Source of the DNA: Pararhizobium_B sp963760965
Lineage (GTDB): Bacteria > Pseudomonadota > Alphaproteobacteria > Rhizobiales > Rhizobiaceae
Assembly (NCBI GenBank): GCA_963760965.1
Contig: CAVXEW010000007.1
Span: 496,001-560,000, forward strand
Direction of reading: 5' to 3'
DNA: 64,000 bases
Part shown: in pieces, positions 8,371 to 16,879 of the stretch
Layout of the letters: each line of letters opens with the position of its first letter
How positions within the stretch are numbered: the first letter of the stretch is position 1
Program-made: the position numbers and the translations under genes
Notes under the pieces: generated by a model
Databases searched by the model: none
Told to the model about the DNA's origin: nothing
The model's input: only the letters and a program-made list of their open reading frames with translations

Positions 8371-9465
8371 CTAATGCACCTGCCCTGGGGCCCGCTCCGC
8401 CAACCGGAATTCCAGGAACAGAGACCGCTGGAGAATCGAGTTGTTGTCGTCTGAGACCAGCAGCAGATAGACGCCGCCGTCGGCGGCCCGGGTCACGGAG
8501 AGACCCTCCATGTTGTCGATCTGGTCTCCGAGGCCTGCGCTGAATATCACCTTGCCGGATACAGTCGCGCCCGGCTTGATATCCTTGCCGGCGATCCGCT
8601 CGATCCGTACGCTGAAGGCGCTGGCGAGCGTCACCCCGCGCTCGAGAAGCAGCAGGTCGCCATCGGGCAGGAAGTCTCCGTCGCTGATTGCGTAGGGCGG
8701 CTGACGCTTTACGAAGAAGGTGCCGCGCCGCGGTCCGTCCAGGATACCGGCGTAGATGTCGCCGGCCTTGTTGATGCTCAGTTCCGATACGGCGACCGTT
8801 GCCCCGGCGAGCGGTCCGTCCTCCGGCGAGACGGCGACAGTCTCCAGCCCGCGGTTGCGGCGCAGTTCGGCGACCGGGAACGGCAGCGGCAAGGTGCGCA
8901 GCGGGCCGGACGCCTGCGGATCCGTCAGCGGGTAGGCGTCGACCCGGTGCTCGCGCTCGAAACCCACGACAATATCGTTCCTGCGCACCGCGACGGACTC
9001 TGCGTCGCTTCTCCACTTGGTAGGGATCGGCCGGCCGTCGCGTCCGCGGATGGGCGCGACGCGGAAGTCGGAAAGGCCGCTGAGCCTTCCCTCGTCGTCT
9101 CGACTGAACTCGCCGGAATACCAGAAACCCGTGTCCTCGATGCCGAGAAAGGCGCGTCGGTCCGAACCCAGCCGAACCGACGACATGCCGCCGAGTGCCG
9201 GATCGTCGGAGGCGACGACCAGTCCACCGATGAATTCGAGGTCGCCGAAGCGCGTCCGGTCCGAACCGATCTCGAAATGATCGATCCGGCTCGTGCCGGT
9301 CTCGATCTTGCGGCCGAAATGCTCATCCTTGCCGATCACGTCCGCATGGGCCGCCGGGACACCGCCCCGTGTTGCGAAAGCCAGCGTGGCGAGAACGATT
9401 GCAAGGAGCGTTCCTCGCGTGTGCGTGCCGGACAAGGCCCTACCCGGCCCGTCGCAGCCCGGCAC
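8371..9465 (-). CDS. Secreted esterase-like phytase-family protein
   Basis: The product is about 364 residues and matches the 'esterase-like activity of phytase' family. After a signal peptide (LLAIVLATLAFA, cleavage near AHA-D at about residue 41) the chain is a probable beta-propeller, with FIGGLVVASDDPALGGMSSVRL, FLGIEDTGFWYSGEF, a NRGLETVAVSPEDG blade, and a late IDNMEGLSV blade. Related proteins are periplasmic or secreted; the substrate is unknown. The start is uncertain: the GTG at 9465 lies 26 nt inside the end of cobT with no strong ribosome binding site, so expression may depend on coupling to cobT. The C-terminal blade ends LFLEFRL. Confidence 0.8.
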   Translation of the reverse strand: MPGCDGPGRALSGTHTRGTLLAIVLATLAFATRGGVPAAHADVIGKDEHFGRKIETGTSRIDHFEIGSDRTRFGDLEFIGGLVVASDDPALGGMSSVRLGSDRRAFLGIEDTGFWYSGEFSRDDEGRLSGLSDFRVAPIRGRDGRPIPTKWRSDAESVAVRRNDIVVGFEREHRVDAYPLTDPQASGPLRTLPLPFPVAELRRNRGLETVAVSPEDGPLAGATVAVSELSINKAGDIYAGILDGPRRGTFFVKRQPPYAISDGDFLPDGDLLLLERGVTLASAFSVRIERIAGKDIKPGATVSGKVIFSAGLGDQIDNMEGLSVTRAADGGVYLLLVSDDNNSILQRSLFLEFRLAERAPGQVH

Positions 9466-11344
9466 GTCCCGGACGCGCCGACGTTTCCTCCTCGAAGAGG
9501 GCGGCTAGCTGTTCCGTCATGGCGCCAGCAAGTTCCTCCGCGTCGACGATCGTCACGGCGCGACGGTAGTAGCGCGTCACGTCGTGTCCGATGCCGATCG
9601 CCAGCAGTTCCACGGGCGAGCGCTGCTCGATCTCCTCTATGACGGCACGCAGGTGCCGCTCCAGGTAGTTGCCCGGATTGACCGAAAGCGTCGAATCGTC
9701 GACGGGGGCGCCGTCGGAGATCATCATCAGGATGCGTCTTTGTTCAGGCCGCGCCATCAGCCGCGAATGCGCCCAGACGAGCGCCTCGCCGTCGATGTTC
9801 TCCTTGAGAAGGCCCTCGCGCATCATCAGGCCCAGATTGCGCCGGGCCCGGCGCCACGGCGCGTCGGCCGACTTGTAGATGATATGGCGCAGGTCGTTCA
9901 GCCGGCCCGGAGACTGCGGCTTGCCGGTCGCCAGCCACTTCTCGCGTGCCTGTCCGCCCTTCCACGCCCGCGTCGTGAAGCCGAGGATCTCGACCTTGAC
10001 GCCGCAGCGTTCCAGCGTGCGCGCTAGAATGTCGGCGCAGGTGGCCGCCACCGTGATCGGCCTGCCACGCATGGATCCGGAATTGTCGATCAGCAACGTC
10101 ACGACGGTGTCGCGGAAATTGGTGTCGCGCTCCATCTTGAAGGACAGCGGCTGCATCGGGTCGATGATGAGCCGCGGCAGCCGCGCCGTGTCCAGGTATC
10201 CTTCCTCGAGATCGAAGTCCCATGCACGGTTCTGCTGCGCCATCAGGCGGCGCTGGAGCCGATTGGCCAGCCGGCCGACCACGCCCTGAAGGTGGGCCAG
10301 CTGCTTGTCGAGAAAGGCTCGCAACCGGTCGAGTTCGGCCTCGTCGCAAAGATCCTCCGACGCGACGATCTCGTCGAATTCGCCGGTAAAGACACGGTAG
10401 TCGATCTTCTCGTTGAGTTCGTCGAAGGGCTGGTTCGGCCGCCGCGTCTCGCCGGGCGTCTCGGCGTCCTCGTCCCCTTCCTCGGCCATGTCCTCGTCGC
10501 TGACTTCGGCGCCGTCCATGTCGCCGTCGTCCATCTGCTCGTCCGCTGCCTCGCTCTCCTCGGCGGGTGCAGCCTCGGAGCCGGCCTGATCCTCCGCCGC
10601 CTCCTGGTTCTCATCGTCGGAGCGCGGCTGGTCGTCGTCGCTCGTGTCGTCGCTGTCGTCCGGCTCGCTGTCGTCCTCGCCATATTCCTCGGCGACGTCG
10701 AGCGAGGCCAGCAGATGGCGGACCGCGCGTGCGAACTTCGGCTGGTCCTCGATCTTGCCCGCAAGGCCATCGAGATCCGCCGCACCCTTCGCCTCTATCC
10801 AGTCGCGCCAGAGGTCGAGCACCTTGCCCGCGCTCTCCGGCGGCTTGCGGCCCGTCAGCTTCTCGCGCACGAGCAGCGACAGCGCCTCCTCCAGCGGGGC
10901 GTCCGCCTGACGGTCGATGCCCTGGTAGTTTGCACGGGCGTACTTGTCGGAGAGCATGGAGGTCAGGTTCTCGGCCATCCCCGCCATGCGCCGCGCTCCG
11001 ATCGATTCGACACGGGCCTGTTCGACGGCATCGAAGATTGCACGCGCGTCGGCACCCGGCGGAGCCATGGTCGCATGGACCTTCGCGTCGTGGCAGGCCT
11101 TTCGGAGCGCCATCGAATCGCCGAGCCCCCGAGTGACCTGCACGTCGCGCGCGGTCGGCCGCTTGGGGAGGTCGGGCAGGCGAGCCCGTTCACCGGTCAG
11201 CCCCGGGCGGTCGTTCGCGAATGACACCTCGAGCTCGTGGTCGCCCGCGATCGAGCGGATGCATCCGGTCAGCGCGCGCTTGAACGGTTCTGAATCGATC
11301 GGCCCGCCTTGTCTTGCCTTCTTGTTGTCGCCGCGTCCGGCCAT
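9440..11344 (-). CDS. cobT: Aerobic cobaltochelatase, CobT subunit
   Basis: The 634-residue protein is CobT of the CobN-CobS-CobT complex, which inserts cobalt into hydrogenobyrinic acid a,c-diamide in aerobic B12 synthesis. An N-terminal helical region is followed by a long acidic stretch (about residues 215-300, nearly all Asp/Glu/Ser/Ala). A C-terminal von Willebrand A domain carries the MIDAS motif DNSGSM at about residue 415 and the later SDGAPVD motif. CobT pairs with the AAA+ subunit CobS, encoded 16 nt upstream. The ATG at MAGRGDNKK follows an AGGTGG sequence; a GTG two codons earlier is an alternative. cobN is not in this window. Confidence 0.96.
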   Translation of the reverse strand: MAGRGDNKKARQGGPIDSEPFKRALTGCIRSIAGDHELEVSFANDRPGLTGERARLPDLPKRPTARDVQVTRGLGDSMALRKACHDAKVHATMAPPGADARAIFDAVEQARVESIGARRMAGMAENLTSMLSDKYARANYQGIDRQADAPLEEALSLLVREKLTGRKPPESAGKVLDLWRDWIEAKGAADLDGLAGKIEDQPKFARAVRHLLASLDVAEEYGEDDSEPDDSDDTSDDDQPRSDDENQEAAEDQAGSEAAPAEESEAADEQMDDGDMDGAEVSDEDMAEEGDEDAETPGETRRPNQPFDELNEKIDYRVFTGEFDEIVASEDLCDEAELDRLRAFLDKQLAHLQGVVGRLANRLQRRLMAQQNRAWDFDLEEGYLDTARLPRLIIDPMQPLSFKMERDTNFRDTVVTLLIDNSGSMRGRPITVAATCADILARTLERCGVKVEILGFTTRAWKGGQAREKWLATGKPQSPGRLNDLRHIIYKSADAPWRRARRNLGLMMREGLLKENIDGEALVWAHSRLMARPEQRRILMMISDGAPVDDSTLSVNPGNYLERHLRAVIEEIEQRSPVELLAIGIGHDVTRYYRRAVTIVDAEELAGAMTEQLAALFEEETSARPGRAGLRRAG

Positions 11345-11360
11345 CGCCACCTGCTGCCGC

Positions 11361-12359
11361 CTACATCGTCGCGTCGAGCACGATGTTCGCCGCGCTTTCC
11401 TTCAGCTCCACGCCGAATGCACGCTGATACTGCTCGGCCACGAGGGCGCGTTCCAGCTCGTCGCATTTGTTCAGGAAGGTGACGCGGAAGGCAAAGGCCA
11501 CGTCGCCAAAGATTTCCGCGTTCTCGGCCCAGGTGATCACCGTTCTCGGGCTCATCACAGTCGACAGGTCGCCGTTGATGAATGCAGCCCGCGTCATGTC
11601 CGCGACGCGCACCATCCGGCCGACCACGTCGCGGCCTTCCTTCTTGTCGAAGCTCTTCACCTTGGCGAGAACGATGTTCACCTCGTTGTCGTGCGGCAGG
11701 TAGTTGAGCGTCGTCACGATCGACCAGCGGTCCATCTGGGCCTGGTTGATCTGCTGGGTGCCATGATAAAGCCCCGTCGTATCGCCCAGGCCGATGGTGT
11801 TTGCGGTGGCAAACAGCCTGAAGGCCGGATGCGGGCGGATCACGCGGCTCTGGTCGAGCAGCGTCAGCCGGCCGGAGGATTCGAGCACGCGCTGGATGAC
11901 GAACATCACGTCGGGTCGCCCTGCGTCGTATTCGTCGAAGACCAGTGCCACATTGTGCTGATAGGCCCACGGAAGGATGCCGTCCTTGAATTCCGTCACC
12001 TGCACGCCGTCCTTGACGACGATCGCGTCCTTGCCGACGAGGTCGATCCGGCTCACGTGACTGTCGAGGTTGACGCGCACGCAGGGCCAGTTGAGCCGCG
12101 CCGCGACCTGCTCGATATGTGTCGACTTGCCCGTTCCATGGTAGCCCGAGACGATCACGCGGCGGTTGTGGGCGAAGCCGGCCAGGATCGCCAGCGTCGT
12201 CTCCCGGTCGAAAAGGTAGTCCTCGTCGAGGTCCGGCACGTAGGCGTCAGCCTCGGAATAGGCGGGAACCTTCAGATCGACGTCGATCCCGAAAGTCTCC
12301 CGCACGGAAACCGTCGTGTCTGGCAGGTTGGAAATGTCGCGATCAATCTTGTTCATCAT
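11361..12359 (-). CDS. cobS: Aerobic cobaltochelatase, AAA+ subunit CobS
   Basis: The 332-residue AAA+ ATPase has Walker A GYHGTGKS (about 70-77), Walker B LVFDEYD (about 138-144), sensor-1-like LFATANTIGLGD and an arginine-finger region before IVTTLNYLP. It powers cobalt insertion with CobT and CobN. The N-terminus contains the family's FGIDVDLKVPAYSEAD. Two adjacent ATGs occur; the second has better spacing to GGAGA. It is transcribed with cobT (16-nt gap) and lies 74 nt after the J-domain gene on the same strand. No cobalamin riboswitch is visible upstream. Confidence 0.97.
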   Translation of the reverse strand: MMNKIDRDISNLPDTTVSVRETFGIDVDLKVPAYSEADAYVPDLDEDYLFDRETTLAILAGFAHNRRVIVSGYHGTGKSTHIEQVAARLNWPCVRVNLDSHVSRIDLVGKDAIVVKDGVQVTEFKDGILPWAYQHNVALVFDEYDAGRPDVMFVIQRVLESSGRLTLLDQSRVIRPHPAFRLFATANTIGLGDTTGLYHGTQQINQAQMDRWSIVTTLNYLPHDNEVNIVLAKVKSFDKKEGRDVVGRMVRVADMTRAAFINGDLSTVMSPRTVITWAENAEIFGDVAFAFRVTFLNKCDELERALVAEQYQRAFGVELKESAANIVLDATM

Positions 12360-12433
12360 GTCTCCAGCGAGACCGGCCGCGTCGGACCGTTCGTCTGCTC
12401 TCGGCGCTTTCCGGGAAGTCGTAATATGATCGC

Positions 12434-13057
12434 TTAGCAGAAACCAGCCTGTTTTAACAATTGGTAGGCTTGAATCACGTCGCGAAAGCGATCCTCCGAT
12501 CCGCGGTCGCCACCGTTGGCGTCCGGGTGGTGCTTCTTCACCAGCGCCTTGTACTGGGTCTTTATTTCGGTCGACGTGGCGCCGGCGGCAAGCCCCAGCG
12601 TGTCGAAAGCTTTTGCCTCGAGAGATTTCAGCTTGCGCTGCCTTGGCTCCGGACGCGCTCGCGGCCGCCCCTCGTCGACGAAGCCGAACGGATCCCTGAT
12701 GCGCGAATAGGAGGCGGCGCTGCCTGACCGCATGCGCGCGTGCGAGGGGCCATTGCGGGCAGACTTGTTGACCCCGACGGTCCATGTCGGGCGATGTCCG
12801 GTGAGGGCTTCCTTCTGGTAGCGCGCGATATCGCTGTCGGAGAGCCCGGAGAAATAATTGTAGCCCTTGTTGTACTGGCGCACGTGCTCGACGCAGAACA
12901 GGAAATACTCCCCCTCCGCGTCCCGCCCGACCGGCGCGCGGTGCGTACCCTTTTCCTCGCAGCCGTCCCATTGGCAGACCGGCGCAGAGGGTTCGGGCGG
13001 CGCCTCGCCCTTGCGGCGCACCCGGATGCTGTCGAAATATTTCGAATCCAGTTTCAT
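12434..13057 (-). CDS. J-domain protein with an N-terminal Cys/His module
   Basis: The 207-residue protein ends with a J domain (about residues 145-207): AFDTLGLAAGATSTEIKTQYK, then KKHHPDANGG with the HPD tripeptide at about 175, and AYQLLKQAG. This class stimulates Hsp70 ATPase. The N-terminal half lacks the DnaJ G/F and zinc-finger regions. Instead it has C28-x4-C33 and C55-x2-H58, a possible single zinc site, within a conserved-looking FCVEHVRQYNKGYNYFSG segment. It lies directly upstream of cobS-cobT on the same strand and divergently from bolA. A role with the cobaltochelatase is only a guess from position. Confidence 0.88.
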   Translation of the reverse strand: MKLDSKYFDSIRVRRKGEAPPEPSAPVCQWDGCEEKGTHRAPVGRDAEGEYFLFCVEHVRQYNKGYNYFSGLSDSDIARYQKEALTGHRPTWTVGVNKSARNGPSHARMRSGSAASYSRIRDPFGFVDEGRPRARPEPRQRKLKSLEAKAFDTLGLAAGATSTEIKTQYKALVKKHHPDANGGDRGSEDRFRDVIQAYQLLKQAGFC

Positions 13058-13216
13058 GGAGCCGATTATGGTGTCCACGACGACGACGAACAAGGATTGA
13101 CAAACGGCCTTTCGCTTGCCTATCGCGGCGGAAGCGGCCTCGGCTTCCGTTTGCCACGAGCACACCGCGATTGCACCGGGGCGAAACGGCGCACCCGCCA
13201 GATAGGGAGACAGACG

Positions 13217-13498
13217 ATGTCCGTCCAGTCGACGATCGAAGCCAAGCTCAACCAGGCCTTCGCACCCGAGCGGCTGGAGATCGTCAACGAGAGCCACCTG
13301 CACGCCCACCACCAGCCCGGCTTCGACGGAACGGGCGAGACCCACTTCCGCGTCCGCATGGTTTCCGGCAGGTTTTCCGGCATGACGCGCGTCGCCCGCC
13401 ATCGCGCCGTCAACGAGGTCCTGAAGGACGAACTCGCCGCGGGCGTCCATGCCCTCGCCCTGGAGCCGTCAGCCCCGGGCGAACCCACCCGCTGGTAG
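13217..13498 (+). CDS. bolA: BolA family protein
   Basis: The 93-residue protein has the BolA alpha-beta fold: an IEAKLNQAF helix, LEIVNESHLHAHH with its histidine-rich metal/Fe-S contact loop, ETHFRVRMVSGRF, and the RHRAVNEVLKDEL helix. BolA proteins partner with monothiol glutaredoxins in [2Fe-2S] handling and affect cell shape under stress. The start follows a GGGAGAC site. It is divergent from the J-domain/cob genes and converges with the CorC/HlyC gene, leaving 18 nt between stops. Confidence 0.94.
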   Translation: MSVQSTIEAKLNQAFAPERLEIVNESHLHAHHQPGFDGTGETHFRVRMVSGRFSGMTRVARHRAVNEVLKDELAAGVHALALEPSAPGEPTRW

Positions 13499-13516
13499 AT
13501 CGGCGACGCCCGGCGG

Positions 13517-14818
13517 TCAGTCGTTGGCCGCGGCGGCTTCCAGCGGCCGGATGCGCAGCCGGGTGATGCGGTTCTTCTCGCGCTTCATGACGATGAAGCG
13601 CTTGCCGTGGAAAGTGAACGCCTGACGCTCCTCCGGAATGATCTGTGATTCGTGGATGACGAGGCCCGCGACCGTCGTTGCCTCCTCGTCCGGCAGGTTC
13701 CAGTCGAGCGCCCGGTTGAGGTCGCGGATCGGCACGTTCCCGTCCACGACCACGGAGCCGTCCGCCTCCTGGCGCACGCCCTGCATGTCGATGTCGTGCT
13801 CGTCGGAGATGTCTCCGACGATTTCCTCGAGAATGTCCTCGAGCGTCACGAGCCCTTCCAGTTCGCCGTATTCGTCGACGACGATTGCCGAATGCAGCCG
13901 GCGGCGAAGGAAGGCGTTGAGCTGGTCCTTGAGGTTTGTCGCGTCCGGCACGAACCAGGGCTTCTGCGCGATCTTGACGATATCGAGCTTGGAGATGTCG
14001 CTGTTTTCCGCCGTCGCACGGAGTACGTCCTTGGCGTGGACGACGCCGATGATGTTGTCCGGCGAACCGCGCCACAGCGGCATCCGCGTGTAGGGGCTTT
14101 CAAGGATCTGGTGGACAATGTGGTCCGGCGCGTCGTCGGCATTGATCATCCGCATCGCCGTCCGGTGGACCATGACATCGGAGACCTCGAGTTCTCCGAG
14201 GTCGAGAACGCCGCCGAGCCGGTCGCGGTCGGCCTTCACCACCGATCCCTCGCGGTGAAGAAGATCGACCGCGCCGCGCAGTTCCTCATGCGCGGACAGC
14301 ATCGAGACGCCGGTCAGCGCCACGCCGAAGAGGCCGAGTATCCTGCGCACGATCCAGTTGACGCCCGCCGAAACCGGACCGACGACTTTGACGAACGCAG
14401 TTACGGCACGCGAAACCGCAAGCGAGAAGCGGTCGGGCGAGGAAATCGCCCAGCTCTTCGGAAGCACTTCGGAGAAGATGACGAGGATGACGGTCATCGC
14501 CAGCGTGGCGATGGCCACGCCCGAGGCGCCGAAGAGCTTGAGAAAAAGCGTCGTCGTCAGCGACGAGGCGAGGATGTTCGCCAGATTGTTGCCGATGAGC
14601 AGCGCCCCGATGAGCCGGTCGCGCTTGTCGATCAGCCGGGCGACCAATCCGGCACGAACTTCGCCATTGGCTTCGAGCGCATGCATCCGCGCGCGCGATA
14701 CGGCCGTAAGAGCCGTTTCCGAGCCGGAAAAGAAGCCCGAGACGACCACCAGCGCGAGGATCGACAGGATGACGAGCCCGAACTGCGAAAAGAAGTCGAT
14801 GACGGCCTGGAGCGTCAT
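13517..14818 (-). CDS. CNNM/CorC-HlyC family transporter with CBS pair
   Basis: The 433-residue protein has a DUF21 membrane domain (about residues 1-190, with SGFFSGSETALTAVSRARMH and LIGNNLANILASSL). Two CBS domains follow (about 205-330, with VMVHRTAM and ILEEIVGDI at the end), then a C-terminal CorC_HlyC domain. Members act in Mg2+/Co2+ homeostasis; a 'hemolysin' label is historical. It sits in the inner membrane with its CBS pair in the cytosol. The ATG overlaps the aroB stop in ATGA, so it is the last gene of aroK-aroB-corC, a linkage I recall from other Hyphomicrobiales. Confidence 0.92.
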   Translation of the reverse strand: MTLQAVIDFFSQFGLVILSILALVVVSGFFSGSETALTAVSRARMHALEANGEVRAGLVARLIDKRDRLIGALLIGNNLANILASSLTTTLFLKLFGASGVAIATLAMTVILVIFSEVLPKSWAISSPDRFSLAVSRAVTAFVKVVGPVSAGVNWIVRRILGLFGVALTGVSMLSAHEELRGAVDLLHREGSVVKADRDRLGGVLDLGELEVSDVMVHRTAMRMINADDAPDHIVHQILESPYTRMPLWRGSPDNIIGVVHAKDVLRATAENSDISKLDIVKIAQKPWFVPDATNLKDQLNAFLRRRLHSAIVVDEYGELEGLVTLEDILEEIVGDISDEHDIDMQGVRQEADGSVVVDGNVPIRDLNRALDWNLPDEEATTVAGLVIHESQIIPEERQAFTFHGKRFIVMKREKNRITRLRIRPLEAAAAND

Positions 14819-15942
14819 GACACGTATTGTTCCTGGAGGAAGCGGGAGACCTCGTCCGGCGGGACGTCGTCGGCGACGAAGGCTTTGCCGATGCCGCGCG
14901 TCAGTATGAAGGTGAGGCGCCCGCGCCTGACTTTCTTGTCCTGCGCGATGGCCTCCATGAGGACATTCGCGGGCGGCATCTTCCCCTTGATGTCGCCAAG
15001 GCGGGTCGGCAGGCCGACGGCCTTCAGGTGGCGCTCCACCCGGGCCGCGTCGTCCGGGCTCGCAAGGTTCATCCGGGCGGAGAATTCGTGTGCCAGGACG
15101 AGGCCGACGGCGACAGCCTCGCCGTGGACGAGGCGCTTGCTGTCGTAGTCCGTCGCCGCTTCCAGGGCGTGGCCGAAGGTATGGCCGAGATTGAGGAGGG
15201 CCCGCTGCCCGCTCTCGCGCTCATCGGCGGAAACGACCTCCGCCTTCGCCGTGCAACTGGTCGCGATCGCGGTGACCCGCTCCTCGCCGCCTGAGAAGAC
15301 GCCAGTCCAGTTCTGCTCAAGCCAGTCGAAGAAGTCCGCCCGGTCGATGAGCCCGTATTTGGCCACCTCGGCGTAGCCGGCACGGAATTCCCGCGGCGGC
15401 AGCGTGTCGAGGACTTGGGTATCGGCGATGACCAGGCTCGGCTGGTGGAAGACGCCGACGAGATTCTTGCCGCGCGAAGTGTTGATGCCGGTCTTGCCGC
15501 CGACAGAGGAATCGACCTGCGCAAGAAGCGAGGTCGGGACCTGGACGAACCGCATCCCGCGCCTGACGATGCCCGCCGCGAATCCAGCGAGATCGCCGAT
15601 GACCCCGCCGCCGAGCGCCACCACCGCATCGCCCCGCTCGAGCCTGGCGGCGATGATCGCGTCACACACCTCCTCGAGCTTCGGGAAGCTCTTCGTCTTC
15701 TCGCCCGCGGGCAGGATGACGGGAACGGCGTCGATGCCGGCCTCGCCGAGGTTCTCGACGAACTCGAAGAGATGCTGGCCGGCGACGTTGTCGTCGGTGA
15801 CCACGGCAACCCGGGCGCCGGGAAGCCGCCGGGCGATCTCGTCCCCCGCGAGACGCGTCGCCCCCGGACCGATGAGTATGTCGTAGGCGCGCTCGCCGAG
15901 ATCCACGCGCACCTTGCGCATTTCCGCTGCAGCTTCGTTCAT
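14815..15942 (-). CDS. aroB: 3-dehydroquinate synthase
   Basis: The 375-residue enzyme converts DAHP to 3-dehydroquinate, the second shikimate step, using NAD+ and a divalent metal. Visible motifs are ALGGGVIGDLAGF (NAD binding), the DSSVGGKTGIN substrate loop, a FRAGYAEVAKYGLI stretch, the metal ligand Glu region, and LNLGHTFGHALE with two metal-binding histidines. It overlaps aroK upstream and the CorC-type gene downstream by 4 nt each. Length is normal for the family. Confidence 0.97.
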   Translation of the reverse strand: MNEAAAEMRKVRVDLGERAYDILIGPGATRLAGDEIARRLPGARVAVVTDDNVAGQHLFEFVENLGEAGIDAVPVILPAGEKTKSFPKLEEVCDAIIAARLERGDAVVALGGGVIGDLAGFAAGIVRRGMRFVQVPTSLLAQVDSSVGGKTGINTSRGKNLVGVFHQPSLVIADTQVLDTLPPREFRAGYAEVAKYGLIDRADFFDWLEQNWTGVFSGGEERVTAIATSCTAKAEVVSADERESGQRALLNLGHTFGHALEAATDYDSKRLVHGEAVAVGLVLAHEFSARMNLASPDDAARVERHLKAVGLPTRLGDIKGKMPPANVLMEAIAQDKKVRRGRLTFILTRGIGKAFVADDVPPDEVSRFLQEQYVS

Positions 15943-16526
15943 GATCCTGCTCCAAACCGGGCCAGTGCCTCGATCACTTCGCCCACCACGACTTCCTTCC
16001 TGACGTCGCGGGACTGAACCGCGATATCCGCCAATTCATAGATCGGATAGCGGCGCTCCATCAGGCTTCGCAGCGTCTCCTTCGGGTCTGCAGTGCGCAG
16101 GAGCGGCCGGCTGTCGCGCTTCCTGACCCGTTCCCAGAGAACGTCCAGATCCGCCTTCAGCCAGAGGGAAACCGCCTCGCGCTTTATCAGGGCCCTCGTC
16201 TTCGGATCCACGAAGGCGCCGCCGCCCGTCGAAAGCACCTGCGGTCCCGAACTCATCAATCGCGCGATGACCCGCGCCTCGAGCGCCCGGAACTCCTGCT
16301 CGCCATAGAGTTCGAACAGCTCGCTGATCGTCATGCGCGAGACCCGCTCGATCTCATGATCTGAATCGATGAAGGGCAGTCCGAGCCGGGCTGCCGAAAG
16401 GCGGCCGATCACAGATTTGCCGGCGCCCATCAGCCCGACCAGCACCAGGCAGCGACCGCCGAGAGCGGCCTTCGCCGCATCCACGACCTCCGACAGCACG
16501 ATTCCGTCTTCGCCCGGCATGGCCAT
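15939..16526 (-). CDS. aroK: Shikimate kinase
   Basis: The 195-residue enzyme phosphorylates shikimate. It has Walker A GLMGAGKS (about 33-40), the shikimate-binding FIDSDHEIE, FRALEARV with the substrate-binding arginine, STGGGAF, and the lid segment SRPLLRT. The start is set at MAMPGEDG because residues further upstream are basic filler outside the family. It is the first gene of aroK-aroB-corC, and the ATG of aroB overlaps its stop. The divergent neighbour is a small membrane protein gene. Confidence 0.96.
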   Translation of the reverse strand: MAMPGEDGIVLSEVVDAAKAALGGRCLVLVGLMGAGKSVIGRLSAARLGLPFIDSDHEIERVSRMTISELFELYGEQEFRALEARVIARLMSSGPQVLSTGGGAFVDPKTRALIKREAVSLWLKADLDVLWERVRKRDSRPLLRTADPKETLRSLMERRYPIYELADIAVQSRDVRKEVVVGEVIEALARFGAGS

Positions 16527-16683
16527 TGAATTCCCCAAATCCTGTCTTCGTATCGACAAATGCCGGCAAAGCGTCAAGGCGCTGACGTCGATATCGCCCT
16601 CTCGCGGCCGGTCCTTGCGCTCGCGCCGGCCCTCCCTCATAAGGAGCGTGAGCGAAAGACACGGTGATTCGCGGGAAGGACCG

Positions 16684-16845
16684 ATGCCCTCACTGATCCG
16701 ATTCCTGGTCTTCTGCGCCGTCGTCGCAGGCCTGGTCTACGGCGGCATGTTCGCGCTGACGCTCTACGTCAAGCCGAAGCCACGGGAGATCACCGTGCGC
16801 GTGCCGACCGACAGGCTCGGTACCGAGCAGGACGCGAGACAATAG
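16684..16845 (+). CDS. Small single-pass membrane protein
   Basis: This 53-residue ORF starts with a GGAAGGA ribosome binding site 4 nt before the ATG. It has one hydrophobic helix (RFLVFCAVVAGLVYGGMFALTLYV, about residues 6-29) followed by a basic KPKPREITVRVPTDRL tail. I recall similar short ORFs between aroK and xerD in other rhizobia, but their function is unknown. It precedes xerD by 34 nt on the same strand and may be co-transcribed. Confidence 0.75.
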   Translation: MPSLIRFLVFCAVVAGLVYGGMFALTLYVKPKPREITVRVPTDRLGTEQDARQ

Positions 16846-16879
16846 GGCGGCCCGGCACCGTCCGGTACGGATTTGCGAC

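Noticed and set aside
11344..13057. Cobalamin riboswitch upstream of cobS-cobT
   Set aside because: The gaps are short (74 and 16 nt) and no B12-box core is visible.
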